Positions 46,571-58,540 of a stretch of DNA of 64,000 bases are shown one piece after another (the stretch's first letter is position 1; every line of letters begins with the position of its first letter). A model generated the notes under the pieces. That model saw only the letters and a list, made by a program, of their open reading frames with translations, searched no databases and was not told where the DNA came from. The stretch spans positions 28,529,501 to 28,593,500 of the forward strand of contig JARKIP010000005.1 of the NCBI GenBank assembly GCA_029990175.1, written 5' to 3'. Both the position numbers and the translations under genes were made by a program. The stretch comes from Petunia secreta. Lineage: Eukaryota; Streptophyta; Magnoliopsida; Solanales; Solanaceae.

Positions 46571-46784
46571 TATTTTTGTAGCCTTTGGGCTTTATTAAAC
46601 AGACACTTTGTGGCTTGCTTTGGCGTATTTCGTTTGTTCGTTTACTATCTTTTCTTTAGCAAATTTCATGCTCATTCTCAAGTTATTTTCTTAACTACTA
46701 CTGGAATAAGTGTGTGTGTGTTCATGACAAATGCCTTTTTTCTCACGATGGAGGCATTTTGGCGGTTGTTGAAGATGTTTTTGC

Positions 46785-47060
46785 ATTCGCGAGGACGTCT
46801 TCACCTGTTTATTATAGATATGTTTGAACCCGCAGAGGACGTCTTCATTTTTATAATGAAGACATGTTTCATGCTCATAGAGGATGACTTTAGTTGTCTA
46901 ATGAAGACGTGTGTTATGCTCATAGATGACGTCTTTATTTGTCTAACAAAGACGTGTTTTTACGCCTGCAAAGGACATTTTTATCCTATCTATTAAAGAA
47001 ATTTTTGCTCCCGTGAAGGATGAATTTGCTTGTCTACTCGACTGCATAATTCTTTCGACA
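46785..47060. repeat. 45-bp minisatellite with GACGTC units
   Basis: About six units of the kind GAGGACGTCTTCATTTGTCT + AATGAAGACGTGTTTTATGCTCATA. Each unit contains the complementary words GTCTTC and GAAGAC and can form a small hairpin. Confidence 0.85.
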
Positions 47061-47382
47061 TAGGGCAAAGAATAATTGTGAGATGAATTATTATTTTTAA
47101 TATACGGTGCAGCTTGGGGGGAGGTACGCTAGAGTTGACCTAGCCTCATTGTATTGCTAATTCCAACATATTATGTGGTTTGGGGGCTTAATTAGAGAAG
47201 ATCTAGTTTTTATTAAGTTGACGATTCTGATGTACGATAAGCTGACTATTAGTAAATAATAGTCTTTTTATTAAAATGAGAGCGTTGGGTCTAAAAATCA
47301 TAGACATTGGGCATGAAAGTTATTACAAGTAAAAGAAATAAAAACTACAAAATGAAATGAAATAGGGACATTATGTCCGAAA
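47061..47382. other. Spacer in element A where pol would be expected
   Basis: About 320 bp without any coding similarity. A G-rich stretch (CTTGGGGGGAGG) and AT-rich DNA are all I see. Confidence 0.5.
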
Positions 47383-47973
47383 CTATTGGCTATCTCCAAT
47401 CTCTCCCCCCATAAGCATTTGAGTCCATGGGAAAACGACTGAGATGTTGAAGCTTAGGGCTCTTCTATCGCCTTGTGGGGGTTCACCCCTTCCTGCTCTC
47501 CTACTTCGACCGTACCTGCAATGGATGTCGTGTAGCATTCTCTCGAAGTTTGCTGCTCTCCTCGAATCTCCTTTATCCCCCATTTGGTTGGGTACTTTAC
47601 CTTTTGATAAAGGGTTGATGGTACTGCATACATCTCGTGTATCCAAGGCCTTTCCTTAATGATGTTGTATGGAATATCACCCCTCAATACCTGGAAGAAT
47701 GCAGTCTTGACCACTCTGGGTGTGTAAATTGGTAAGGTGACCTCTCCGATCGACCGCTTGCTAGAATTACTGAAGTGTGACAGTGCGTATGAGCTTGTGA
47801 CTATTTATTCTAATCTTTATGGCTTGCACCGTCTCCCACTTGATGACATTAACAGCACTGCCGGCGACAAGGACACACTTTACATCAGAATCCTTAATCC
47901 TCAAGGTGATAACTAGGGTGTCGTGGTGAGATAAGAGGAAACCATCGATATTAGTATCTTCGAAGAAAATCAT
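47383..47973 (-). pseudogene. Protease region of element A
   Basis: The minus-strand frame at 47973 contains LVITLRIKDSDVKCVLVAGSAVNVI, a retropepsin strand in which the catalytic Asp (normally V-D) is Ala. A second frame (47714-47454) has the end motif RPWIHEMYAVPSTLYQKVKYPTKWGIKEIRGEQ, the usual protease-to-RT link of Tat elements. The two are out of frame and the ORF stops soon after. Inactive. Confidence 0.85.
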
Positions 47974-48089
47974 ATCGTCATATACTACCTCCTTGCCGTT
48001 TTAGCTAGCTTCGCATATCATTATGCCACTTATTGTATCATTGGAAATTTTGGGACCTCTAATTATTACGTTGATGGATCTTTTGGTTT

Positions 48090-49649
48090 ATGGTAGTTCC
48101 GAGGGCTGGTCTGCATCCCTATTCCTTGAGTAAGTTTGTTTCCCTTTATGTGACAGTAGTTCTTTAAAGTACCTTTCGCTGAGGAGATGTGCCACTTCCA
48201 GTATCAAAGCTCTGCAGTTAGTGGTATCGTGTCCATGATAGCTATGGAATTTTCAATATGAATTCATGTCTCTTCTGCTTGAGTCTGCTCTCATATCCTT
48301 GGGCCAACGGACCTGTGTGTTTTTAGATGGTTCTTTACAAAGATAACCGTGTTCACATAAGTCGAGGTCTTCAAACCTTTTTAGGCGACTTTCTAAGGTA
48401 CGAGGAACTTTTCTACTGTACGAGTTCATTCTTTGGGTATCACCGTGCCTATCTACCAGCCTAGGCATATTCGAACGGAATTCCCTCATGTTTTTTGTCC
48501 TATGGTCGTCGGACCTATCCTTATATACCGACTCGTATTTGCGCTCCTACTGTAGTTTATTTCTGCCCCTTTTATCGAGTCGGCCTTGATTCTTAGCTAT
48601 TGGCATTAGGGGTAGTATAGATAGTTCCGTGTCTTTGCCAGGAGCTCTTGCAAACTTTGTGCGAGCTCCCGTATGGATGTGTGACCTTTGGGGTTTAGGC
48701 TTTTGGCAAAGGACATGGTCGCTATATTTTTTGGCATTGGTGGGAGTGTTATACGCTCCTGTGGAACGTCTCTAAGTACCTTTTCAGCAACTCACCTTCC
48801 TCCGGCCTGACCTTGAAGATATCCTCCATCATTTTCTCTCTTTTTTTAGCACCAGAATGTGCTTTCATAGACTGATCTTACATCTAGCCGAATGAATCGA
48901 TAGGCCATTTAGGCAGCTGACTGTACCAAGTCAAAGCACTTTTAGTCTGAGTGGCGCCAAACTTCTTTACTGGTACGAACTGAATTTCTTTTTTTGACAA
49001 GTCATTGATTTTGTTGCGACGTGATCGCTGGAATCAGTGGTGCCATCATACCTGGGTAAGTCGGGCATACAAAACTTCTTAAGGACCTAAAGCAGCATGG
49101 CGCAAGGCTTTTAGGGTTTCTCATTGAACTTCTCTTCGTCGATCTACTTTATCATGGGAGGATCCTCCGGTATTTGGTCCATTCACTCATTTTATTCCTT
49201 CAGCTGTCGGAGCACGTCTTGCTCGAAGGTGGTCCTTATCACTGCTGGAACGTTGGCGGTGTTTGAACTTCCTAGAATAGAATTAAGATTTATTCGTCGT
49301 GCCACAGAATCTGGTGTGTTTCCCGTGAGCCTTGATCCTCGTGGGAATTCTGGTGGCTGCACTGTTTAGTGAAAATATCCTCCAGGCACTTAGATAGTAT
49401 GTCTGCCGTTAGCATTGATTGTTCTGTTGCGCCTTGATGAGTTTCTCGAACCTGTCTTGGCTTTACTCATACCTTTCCTCTTAGTAGAATCTCGCTCCTG
49501 AGACCACGACTCAGAGTTTCTTTGTCGTCGTCCCCCTCCAGATCTGTCGTTTCCTTGACTGGATCGACTTCGTTTCCAGTAAGGTCATTGGCCGCCTCGT
49601 CTTCTCCTTGGGCGGCGTCATGCGGGACTCCGCCATTGTCTTGCGACAT
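48090..49649 (-). pseudogene. gag region of element A
   Basis: The frame at 49649 starts MSQDNGGVPHDAAQGEDEA with an acidic N-terminus. Later segments appear in broken frames, including 48489-48253 and, after it, a histidine/cysteine segment FHSYHGHDTTNCRALILEV of the Tat gag zinc region. The middle is frameshifted several times. The frame has no intact gag. Confidence 0.7.
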
Positions 49650-49709
49650 AGTTCAATTTGTTTCTTTAGAATAACAAGAATCGCCTAGGCCCCATAGTGG
49701 GCTCCAAAT

Positions 49710-50152
49710 TATTTATGCCTAAAATTTGATCAATAGGTAAAATAGTTAAATTTGTATATTCAGGCCACAGACAATAATGATATATTAAATTAAATAATTA
49801 TAGCATCCTTATCGAAGAAAGAAGTTGGATTTTAGTCGAGGGCAGATTGGGCTATTTATAGGCCAAGTGTTACAAGAGTTCTTATTATAGTATAATTCTT
49901 TTACATGAGGCCTTTGGTACATTACAAAAGGCGGTTGCCAAAATTTAACCTAAGTAGAAGTAGGGTTTTACTACAGGCTGTTAAGTGATAAAACTAAGTC
50001 TATCGGCTCTGTGTCCATGCCTCTCGAGCAGCGGTGGCTGAAGAGCTGGCATTCCTCTAAATGTTTAGCGTCTGCTGCCCTCTTCGGCATATTTTTCTTG
50101 AGCCAGCAGGTCTTTTACTCCTGTAATTATAGGTGGCACAATTTCACCCACA
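49710..50152 (-). repeat. 5' LTR of element A
   Basis: Second LTR, similar throughout to 42904-43366. A TATTTATAGG box at about 49851 reads TATAAATA on the minus strand and fits an LTR promoter. Its inner end abuts the primer site. Confidence 0.85.
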
Positions 50153-50165
50153 CTAAAGTATCCTT

Positions 50166-50818
50166 TGTTTAGGCCTAAATTTGGTCATTTAGGTAAAATA
50201 ATTAAATGTGCTAGAGGGTCACAAGCGATACAGTAAATACGCATGAAAAGTAAGTAAAACTAAGAGAAAAATAATAGACAAGAAGGTAAAGAGTTTTATT
50301 CCTTGGGAATAGCCGGATTCGGTGTGAATCGCTTGATGTACAATACAATGTAAGGAGGGATATTTATAGTAGAGTTTACCTAATCCTAATTATGGTAAAA
50401 TACAAAGACTAATAAGGTCATGGGTCTGTAAACTCAAGGAGGAGGTATATATGAAACCCTAACTAGGAGACTGTAAACCCTAAAGTGGCGGGATGTATAC
50501 CTTGCATCCCATGCCTGGATCAGTCTCGAGGAGCAGGTGTATATCCTCTACATCTGGTGACTTGTAAGCTAAGTGTAGTCTCGCCAACTGGACTTGCTGA
50601 GTGCTGTCGTAAGCATTTAGGAAGTGATAGAGGCATGATAGAAGACATGGAGATGCGCCTATACCCGATACTCGTCCCATGTCTATTCGCATGTGTCGCA
50701 TTGAATGCAAGTACTCAAATACGATGACGCGTAGCCCTGTGATTGCAAGGGTTTTTATTTGCGTCTTTCCAATGCTACAACCCCTCTGTTATATCCCATA
50801 ATTATTGGGACATATCAC
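50166..50818 (-). repeat. 3' LTR of element B
   Basis: TGTTTAGGCCTAAATTTGGT corresponds to the start of the element A LTR. A TATTTATAG box at about 50361 matches the LTR promoter position. The outer end (ATATCA, about 50818) is a guess because no second copy is in the window. Confidence 0.5.
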
Positions 50819-51000
50819 GTAAGCAATAATGATCACGATCTTACGTCTTCTGGACGATAAGCTTTCCATCTAAGACTCTTTTTTAGCGTGTATAAGTACA
50901 CTTTAATTATAGAGCCTTTCATTCATCTTCAAACTTTTTTTGGAAAAGCTTCATTTCAAAAGAAATCTCTTCATCCTTCTTTAAGTATTCCTTTCTCGAT

Positions 51001-53381
51001 ATGGCTCAAGAAGCAAACTTCCTCCCCAAAAACGTTAGAGTTCTTGATTATCTGCCTTCAGTCTTGAACTTTGAAGGTGATGGCCAAATGCTGAGCCAAG
51101 CCACTAAATAAGAAGGTGAGAATAGTAACCTCTTTATTGAGTTCCACCCATCTGCCATTGTGGAGGACAATATAACTTGCATCAAGCTTGAGTGCAAATG
51201 TCCTTACATCATAAACATTATCATTCCCACTGCTAAAGAAGAATTTCCTCCCATTGCGCTATGCATCCCAATGAATGTGGTTGTTCGAATGTCAAAGAAA
51301 TATGCCGTCAATACAACATCTACTTAGGCCAGGTCGGGCCCTCCGTCTGGCGCTTAGCATTTACCCAGCCATGCCAAGTTAAAATTTTCCTTTTGGCACC
51401 CCATGCTTTCTACTCTTCCCGCCTACAGAAAGCGAGCATGTTGATCCTCATCAAGCGAGGAAGAAAAGGCATAGTCTCCAATAGTGAAGATTCTAGAGAC
51501 TGTGGCTGGTTCTATCGATATGTGGCGGTGCGAACCCCGTATATAGTGCCATCCGTTCCTTTCCAGAGATCTTCAACAGAAAGTGTAAGTTGTTGTATTC
51601 CCATCTTTTGCGTATTTTACGCCTGTTATTTTCCTGAACTGACTTTCCATTTCTCTTAATGAACCCCATGACAGCCCTTCCGCTGACCCATGATGACTTA
51701 AACATGTGGTTCATCGCTATCTTTGCAAATAATCCCGCTGGCACAATGACTTTTATGGCCTTGGCTGGAATGAATGGTTGACGGGCAAAGGATCACGATA
51801 AGTTATTTCTCTTTAATATTTCCTTGATTTCATGCCTCAAGGACTACACTCAACGCCCTATTCTATTTCAAGTGTCTCCCCATCGCCCAATGGCTGATTT
51901 GAATGAGATCCAGATTGCTGCTCGGTATATTGCCCCTCTTCCTGATGTGCAGGCATCTGGCGGTAGGGTTGTCGAGAGAGCTAATGGCTCCCGTTTTTCA
52001 AAGAGAAAGAGGCATACCAGATTCGACAATGTGGTGGTCGTTGACAATCCCCTAGTGTTTTCTGATGGAGAGGGAGAAGTCCCCCGAGTGTCCGAGCTTG
52101 AAGCTGTTGCAACTCCTTCTTCTATCGCTGCTACTCCTGAGTCTGGTCCATCTACGCGAAATTGTAGACGCCTGATTGATGAAACTTCTGTGGTTGAAGA
52201 AGAGGCAGGCGAGGGAGATGAAGATGTGTTGCCATCTATCCCTCTCGAGCCCCAGCCATTACTTTGGTTCTTCTCTTCATGCCTTTTACTGGTGCAATTT
52301 CCTCGTATGTCACACGAATGATTTCCCCTTATGCATTTGCAGGACCTACTACATTGCCTTCCGTTCCCGAGCCTTTGAGCGAACCTCGTGACGTGATTAT
52401 CCCTATTGTTGCGGGAGTGAACCTAGTTGAGAGCCCAGGTGTTGTGACCGATCATACTGTTGAGCTGATTGGCCCCTGCGAATAGAGACACCTTGCTGAC
52501 TACGGTCACCAAAAGCTGCTTGAGGTTTCCGCAAGATGTTCTCTCTGGGTGAATTTTCCTCATTCATGTACAATGTTATGAATTGAACTTTCGCCTTCCT
52601 CCTTTTAATCATCACTTTTGACATCAGGGTTTGATGGTTTATCACGAAGTCCTTCATCGAGAGAGTTCGGATGAAACCCTGATGGAGGAAAATAATGTTC
52701 TGCGGGGCAGGTCACCAGCTTACAACCCTCTGTAGAAAAGGTGGAATAGCTGAAAGGGGAACTCCTAACCACAACAAAGTGAGTAATGGGGCTCGTAAGC
52801 ACAAAAAGGTTGTAGAGACTCTCCAGTCCTCCCTGCAGGAAACGAAGCTCACCAGGCATGTGCATTATGCCAATGTAACCCGCTTCAAGTCAGTTGAGGA
52901 AGTCTTATAACAAAGGTTGTCTTCGGTAGAGAAGCGAGTTAAGGCTGCTGAGAAAGATGTTTCTGATGCTAAGGGCCTTTCTGCGTTCCTCCAAGATGAA
53001 AATGATAAGCTGCGGGCTAAAGTGAAATTCTTAGGGAAAACCTGTGATGAGCTCCGCAATGATTCACGTCGAATGGAGGAGAAGATGAATGTGCTGAACA
53101 CTCAGCATGTGGCCGAAGTAGACGGTGCTAATCTTGCTGCTGCACTTGCTACCTTGCACCAGATTCATGACAATCCTAGCTTAGACCTAGCCACTGAGAT
53201 TGCTTCATTGACCGAGCTCGTGGCCTAAGCAGATGCTCAACTAGGCTCCGACCTTGAAAAAGGTTCTGAAGAAGCTAGTGATGAAAGAGACAACACTATG
53301 CCGGCTGAGGAAACTGCAGTTAGTGAAGCCGGGTCTTCGCGGAATATTTCTGCAGAAAAAAGTCCCCCGAGAGAGAATTAG
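51001..53381 (+). pseudogene. Antisense extra ORF of element B
   Basis: Starts ATGGCTCAAGAAGCAAACTT. It carries the same blocks as the ORF in element A: an IIPTAKEEFPPIALCIP-like strand, VKEICRQYNIYLGQVGPSVWRL, a GWFYRYVAVRTP strand, a disordered acidic region (about 52000-52260) and a C-terminal coiled coil (52917-53228: EKRVKAAEKDVSDAKGL, LATLHQIHDNPSLDLATEI). It ends at 53381. Stops at several points break it. The blocks are better preserved than in copy A. Confidence 0.7.
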
Positions 53382-53643
53382 AATCCCCCCAATGCAATTT
53401 TTGTGATCATGTTTCAAACAATTGCCCATATTTTGGGCGTAATTGCTATATTTTTGGCCCGTTTTGAGGGTTTTGACTTACATCGTCTGTTACTTTGTTT
53501 GTGGCGATTTTAATTTCCGCCGTAAACAGTCTTTAGACGATTATCCTGCAAAGTAGTGCTTGCATGGGCGTGAGCGCCTAGAGATTAAGGAATAAACATT
53601 CCGGACGAATGTATATACCATAGAAATCATATATATTTGCTAA
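53382..53643. other. Remainder of element B before the Ogre-like insertion
   Basis: No coding signal; sequence after the antisense ORF up to the LTR start. Confidence 0.5.
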
Positions 53644-56600
53644 TGTAATCACCTAATTTTGACACAAAAATCCAAAATTTTCTCAAATTTTTGTGTTTAT
53701 TTTCTTGTGATATTTGCTTATTTTTCTTAGATATTTACATTCCAATTTAGCTAGTTCTCTGGAAAAAAGGATATGAAAAATACTCAAAAACTTGTTATGT
53801 ATTTAATTGTGATTTAACTTTTTAACTGTAATAATATTGCAATTTGTGTGCCTTAATTCTAGTTGATTGTATATCTTTTGTATAATTTGGATCTTTTAAT
53901 GGTCATTTGTAAATTCAAAAAGAAGAAAACAATCAAAGCCCATTCCAAAGCCTAACCCACTGACCCATCTCTTAACCCGTCCAAACCAAGATTCAATCTT
54001 AGCCCTTGATTATTTTTCCATCCAATGGTTCATATCCACCCATCCCTTTCACCCTTATAATCCCTAATTTTCTCTCATTCTCACTTCACACAACCCCTTA
54101 GTCTGCTGACTAACAAAACTATGGCCAAAAAACTCTCTTCACCGGAAAAGCCCTTCGCCGCCACTGAACCACCATATATCCACTGTCGGACCACCGTCCT
54201 CCTCCGATGTCCGTCCATCGAAAAAAGATAAAAATACATGTTCAGATTGCCCTTGATCCCTCCTTCTAATTCTGCAACTCATCTCACCAAAAAGCTCTTC
54301 GTTTTGCATAGATCGAGCTTTGAAGCTCGACCGAAATCCATTTTCGGCATCCTCTCGTATTTTTCGGTGAGTCTTACACACCTAGTCTCTCATTACCTTC
54401 CTCTACACGAATAAAAGTCCCAATCATCGAGACTCCGGCCGGCAGCTTTGTTAGGCGTTTCTTTATTACTATCTTTTTGGTCCTTTTTTTCCAATCTTCT
54501 CTTGTTCTAATTGAGACGACCCCGAATGAGGTCGTTGCAATTAGAACGAGAAAGGGCGGTAGATTTTATTCTAGTTGCTGCTGTGATAATGTTGTTATTA
54601 TGAGATGGTGATGTTGAATGTGAGAGTGATGTTTTTATGGAGTAGTAGGGCTGCATGTTTGAAGCTATAGAGATGGTGTTTGTTTTTTTGAACATATAAC
54701 AGGGCAGTGGTGGTGTGTGAGCTGCGTTGAGGCAGCGGTGGCTATTCTGTGGTGAGGCTGTGATGTTCTTGAGACACTGGGGATGAGGATGATGATACAA
54801 TGGTGAGGATGGTGCTACGGTGCTGTCGTAGCTTCGGAAAAAGTAGCGAGGCAGTGGTGGTGTGTTGGTGTCATTCCGGAACTGTGCAACAACGAGGCTG
54901 TGTGGCTATGGCTGATTATAGCAGTAGCAACGTCTAGGCAGCGATGCTATTGCTTGGCGTTTAACAGTAGCGTGGTGATGGCCTGAACTTGTAGCATCGT
55001 GGTGTAGTTATAGTGGCAGTGGTGACGTTAAGGCGTTGCGATGACTGGTTGACGGTGCAGTGATGGTGAATTGGTTTGGCTGCGGGTTGACTGTTCTGGG
55101 TTTTGTGGTGTTTGGAACGATGGCGAGTTTGCTTGGCGACACAGCATGTTTGGAGGCGCTGCAGCGGTCCTGTGTTAGCTCGATGGAAGCCGTCGTCATG
55201 GAAGTGGTACAAATTAACAGTTGATTATACAAAATTCAGTTTTTTCTTTTTCTTTTTCCTTTCTATTTACTTTAGATAACATTAGTAGTTAGTAGTATTA
55301 TCAAGATGTTTAATATTGTTCCTTGTTGTAAAGTCACTTTTGAGTCGTGAATATATATTAGTTTGTGTTTTTTAAGCTTGTTCTAGCATGAAAATAGTCA
55401 TGATATGTCTTGGTTTCGTTCATAAAATGTCCATGAATAGTTTTCACCTAAATAATGGAATCGATGTCGCTCTCAAGTAAAGAAACTCGTTGTTTGTCAA
55501 AGTTTGCTCAAGTATAGCTCTATATGTTCTAATATCAATTTGCTTCTGTGTCTCGATTATGATTGTATGAATATGTAGTTACCTCATGTTGTTAGTTATG
55601 GGTTCTAATATGAACTGGTATGTGTTTTGCTCAAGTATAGTTTTGTGTTAAGTTGAGTTTGAAAATCAGTGGATCTAAATCTTGATTTCAATTAAGTTTG
55701 GGTTTAATCTTAGTTCAGATTCTAGTTTTTAGGAGTTTAATTTTTTTTTTTTTTAAGTATAAAATCTTGTAAAAGCTGAAAACTTGAAAATTCAAAAAGG
55801 AATCCTAGAAGTCAAAGCTTTTGAGGGAGGGGAAACACAAAAATAGCAAGTTTTAGCTCTACCTTTTTGGTAGGTGAAATTTTAGAAAATGGCTAAAATT
55901 CAGCTTTACAATAATAAACTTTGGACTTTACACCCAACGGCTCTTCCCCCCCCCCCCCCCCCCCGTTACTTTTTTCCCTCTCCCCTATTTCAATCACACA
56001 TTGACTTCTCATTTACTACACACAACAATTACATTCACCTACCATCTCTGAAAAAAAAAGCATTAAGTGTGAGTCAAATATTTGAGAGAAAGAAAAAAAA
56101 AAGGAAAGAGTAGTTATTATGGGATTAAAAGATCATTAACACTTAAGGTCTTGAGCAGTTTTTACTGGTTTTGTTGTTGTTTTGCTGCTAATTTGGGCTT
56201 CATTTAGGCTGCTTTGCTTGAGCCTTGATCCTTAGCTTGACTTGTCGCAATAGGTAAACACGAGTATCTTTGTATAATTTATTCATGTTATAAACCAGCA
56301 TGTTTAAGATGCTAAAACTTTTTGTTTTCATGAATCTGTTGTTGCTTATGAGATAAAAGATATGTTCTCTACAAATTCACTTCACTTTGATCCTGAATCA
56401 TTTGTTGTAAAAGTTGATAGTAAATGAAAAATTTATATAAAGATGCATGTATTGTTGCTTGGAAATTCACTTTGGAAAGAATGGTATGTCGTGTAACTTT
56501 ATAATCTTTGAACAAACATGTACAACATGTCTAACAAACGTAGAATATAGGACATAAAATGTAAATATGGCTACAAAATATAAGATGCGAAACTTTTTAA

Positions 56601-57481
56601 AGAGAAGTAAATATCCTTTGGCAAGGAGGACAAATCTGAAAGCTAGTAAGTTAATGAGGCCATTGTTGCAAAACTGTAACATCGGGTAAGACGAGTAGGC
56701 TATAAAAAAAGTTTTCTTCTAGCCTAACCTAAGTTGTAAGGTAGCTTCCATATTAAGTTCTTAACTATAATAATGAGTAGGACATTTGGAGCAAACACCC
56801 AAACAAAGTAAGATTACATTTGCAAGCTGCTTAAAAAGCAAATGCAAGCAGAAAAAAACTTAATTTTAGTGGGCCTAGTCTAGTTTAAGTTCAACCTTTA
56901 ATTTATGACCACAAGTTCCCAACAAAGAATAAGATATCATCTAAGAGTTTTCGGCCACATGTTTTCATACTCATAAGTTAGTCCTTTACAAGAAATCTTG
57001 GAACCAAATCTAAAGAGGGCTATTAATAATGTACATTTTATACTTAAAGAAAATAAAGCATGGTTTAATACTCTAAATAAAGTAATGATTAAGTAAATAA
57101 ATGATAAGGCAAAAAATACAAAAAAAAAATAATAAATACAAAAAGATTTGAAAAAGGCCAAAAATGTGATAAAAAGCAACTGTGCTAGCACGGGACTCGA
57201 GGATGCCTAACACCTTCCCGAGAGTCAACCGAGGTCCTTACCCGTATCTCAAACACAGGCTTTTGATGAGTCAAAAGTATTTCGAGGTACCTTTTTGGTG
57301 ACTTGGCACACCTTTGAACTATATCAAGTGGCGACTCCGAAATAATAATAAGTTTGTACCTTTCTGAATACCGTCACTTCCTTAAATGGAAAGCCCTAAC
57401 GACTAGCGCCAAAATCTAATAAAAATTCCATAAGCGCTAAAACCGAGAATACAAATTGGTTTTCAAAAAAGGTGTGTGACA
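53644..57481 (+). repeat. 5' LTR of the Ogre-like element
   Basis: It starts TGTAATCACCTAATTTTGAC and ends GGTGTGTGACA, four bases before the primer site. It includes a 17-18-bp C run (about 55947-55964) and a GTGGTG-rich stretch (54540-55200). The start is inferred from the TG and typical Ogre ends, since the partner LTR is not in the window. No gene is seen inside; open frames there are unrelated to known proteins. Confidence 0.6.
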
Positions 57482-57485
57482 GCCT

Positions 57486-57503
57486 TGGCGACTCCGCTGG
57501 GGG
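57486..57503 (+). other. Primer-binding site, tRNA-Arg type
   Basis: TGGCGACTCCGCTGGGGG lies just inside the LTR. This word is the usual primer site of Ogre-type elements. Confidence 0.85.
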
Positions 57504-58540
57504 AAAATCAAAACAAGAACCTCAAGCTTAACAAACTGTCTATTTTTTGGCTTTTTAAATATTTTTGTTGTTATATTGCTGTGATCACATGAAAACCTTG
57601 AATGTTACTGTTTTGATTTTATTTGAACTGTAAATATACACAATTGTCTTCTCTCGTACACCTCTGAGTCTTCTGGTATACTACACACATGCACGCCAGT
57701 TTCGCTTTGTCGGCTTCAATTTTCTATCGTGTCTTCGGGTACAAAAAGTTAACCCTATTTTAGGAGGAGGTGCATTGATTCCGGCCGTTAGACATTCTCG
57801 ACCGGTACCCATGAGACATTTTCAAACTGCTGAATCATTAGATCATGAACCCATCGAGTTATCTAGAGTTTGACCCGCTCCAATTTATGTTGGATTATCT
57901 GCATGTCATCAGACTTAGTGAGGTACGGTACCCCAAGTACTGTGTCTGTCTAGGAAGACTCCCTTTGTTCAAGTGGGGCCTTCAGGGCCCAAGTATGTTA
58001 TGTGTTGCATTTAAAATGGTCGTTATGCTGACCATTAGTTGAGGAAAGCGGACTTATTCGAAAAAAAAAGAGCAAAAGAAAAAAGAAAATGAGGAAAAGG
58101 GAGATCGTTTCTTTAAGAGGGGCAATTTCAGATTTTTTCGAAAAATTTTTGGCATTTGTTTTATTTTTTCACCTTTTTCATTGACAAAATTTTAGTCAAT
58201 TTTTCACGCCGTTATAATGGCCAAGTTCATGTAAATTCAGTGTCAACTTTTGTGTCATTGTAATGACCAATTTTGTTTCTTTAAAAGTATGGACATTTAA
58301 TTTAGTCAAGAAAAAAAAAGTATTGGCAAGTATATTTAGAATCGTTATAATGAAAAAATTTTCAAAAATGAATGAATCTTTTTCTCTTCATATATACTTA
58401 CGTTTTCCTTAACTTTCAACTGTCCGGGCTAGTCAAATATGTAAATATTTTTTGGGTTTGGCCGGCCCGTTTAAAATTATTTCACAAACTTGTCCAAGTC
58501 ACATGATCCTAATTTTTTTTTTTGGTTTTAAATAGGTGAC
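57504..58540 (+). other. Leader between primer site and ORF1
   Basis: AT-rich, non-coding. Short open frames (for example 57845-58042) have no familiar product. Confidence 0.55.

Larger units (their letters stand above)
42904..50152 (-). mobile_element. Tat-lineage LTR element A, non-autonomous, with antisense ORF
   Basis: LTRs at 42904-43366 and 49710-50152 are direct repeats of one another. Order on the minus strand: 5' LTR, primer site (TGGAGCCCACTATGG, 49706 to about 49692), gag, protease, a minisatellite, then a long ORF on the opposite (plus) strand, then the 3' LTR. I find no reverse transcriptase, RNase H or integrase, so it depends on other elements. Antisense ORFs between pol and 3' LTR are known from the Tat lineage (Grande, Retand and others). 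Confidence 0.8.
50166..53643 (-). mobile_element. Tat-lineage LTR element B, partial
   Basis: An LTR related to that of element A (starts TGTTTAGGCCTAAATTTGG) is followed by a second antisense ORF. It is cut at 53643 by the LTR of the Ogre-like element. Gag and pol of B would lie beyond that insertion, outside the window. Confidence 0.6.

Noticed and set aside
54500..55232. Genes in the GTGGTG-rich part of the Ogre LTR
   Set aside because: Frames on both strands are low-complexity and match nothing I know; they lie inside an LTR.
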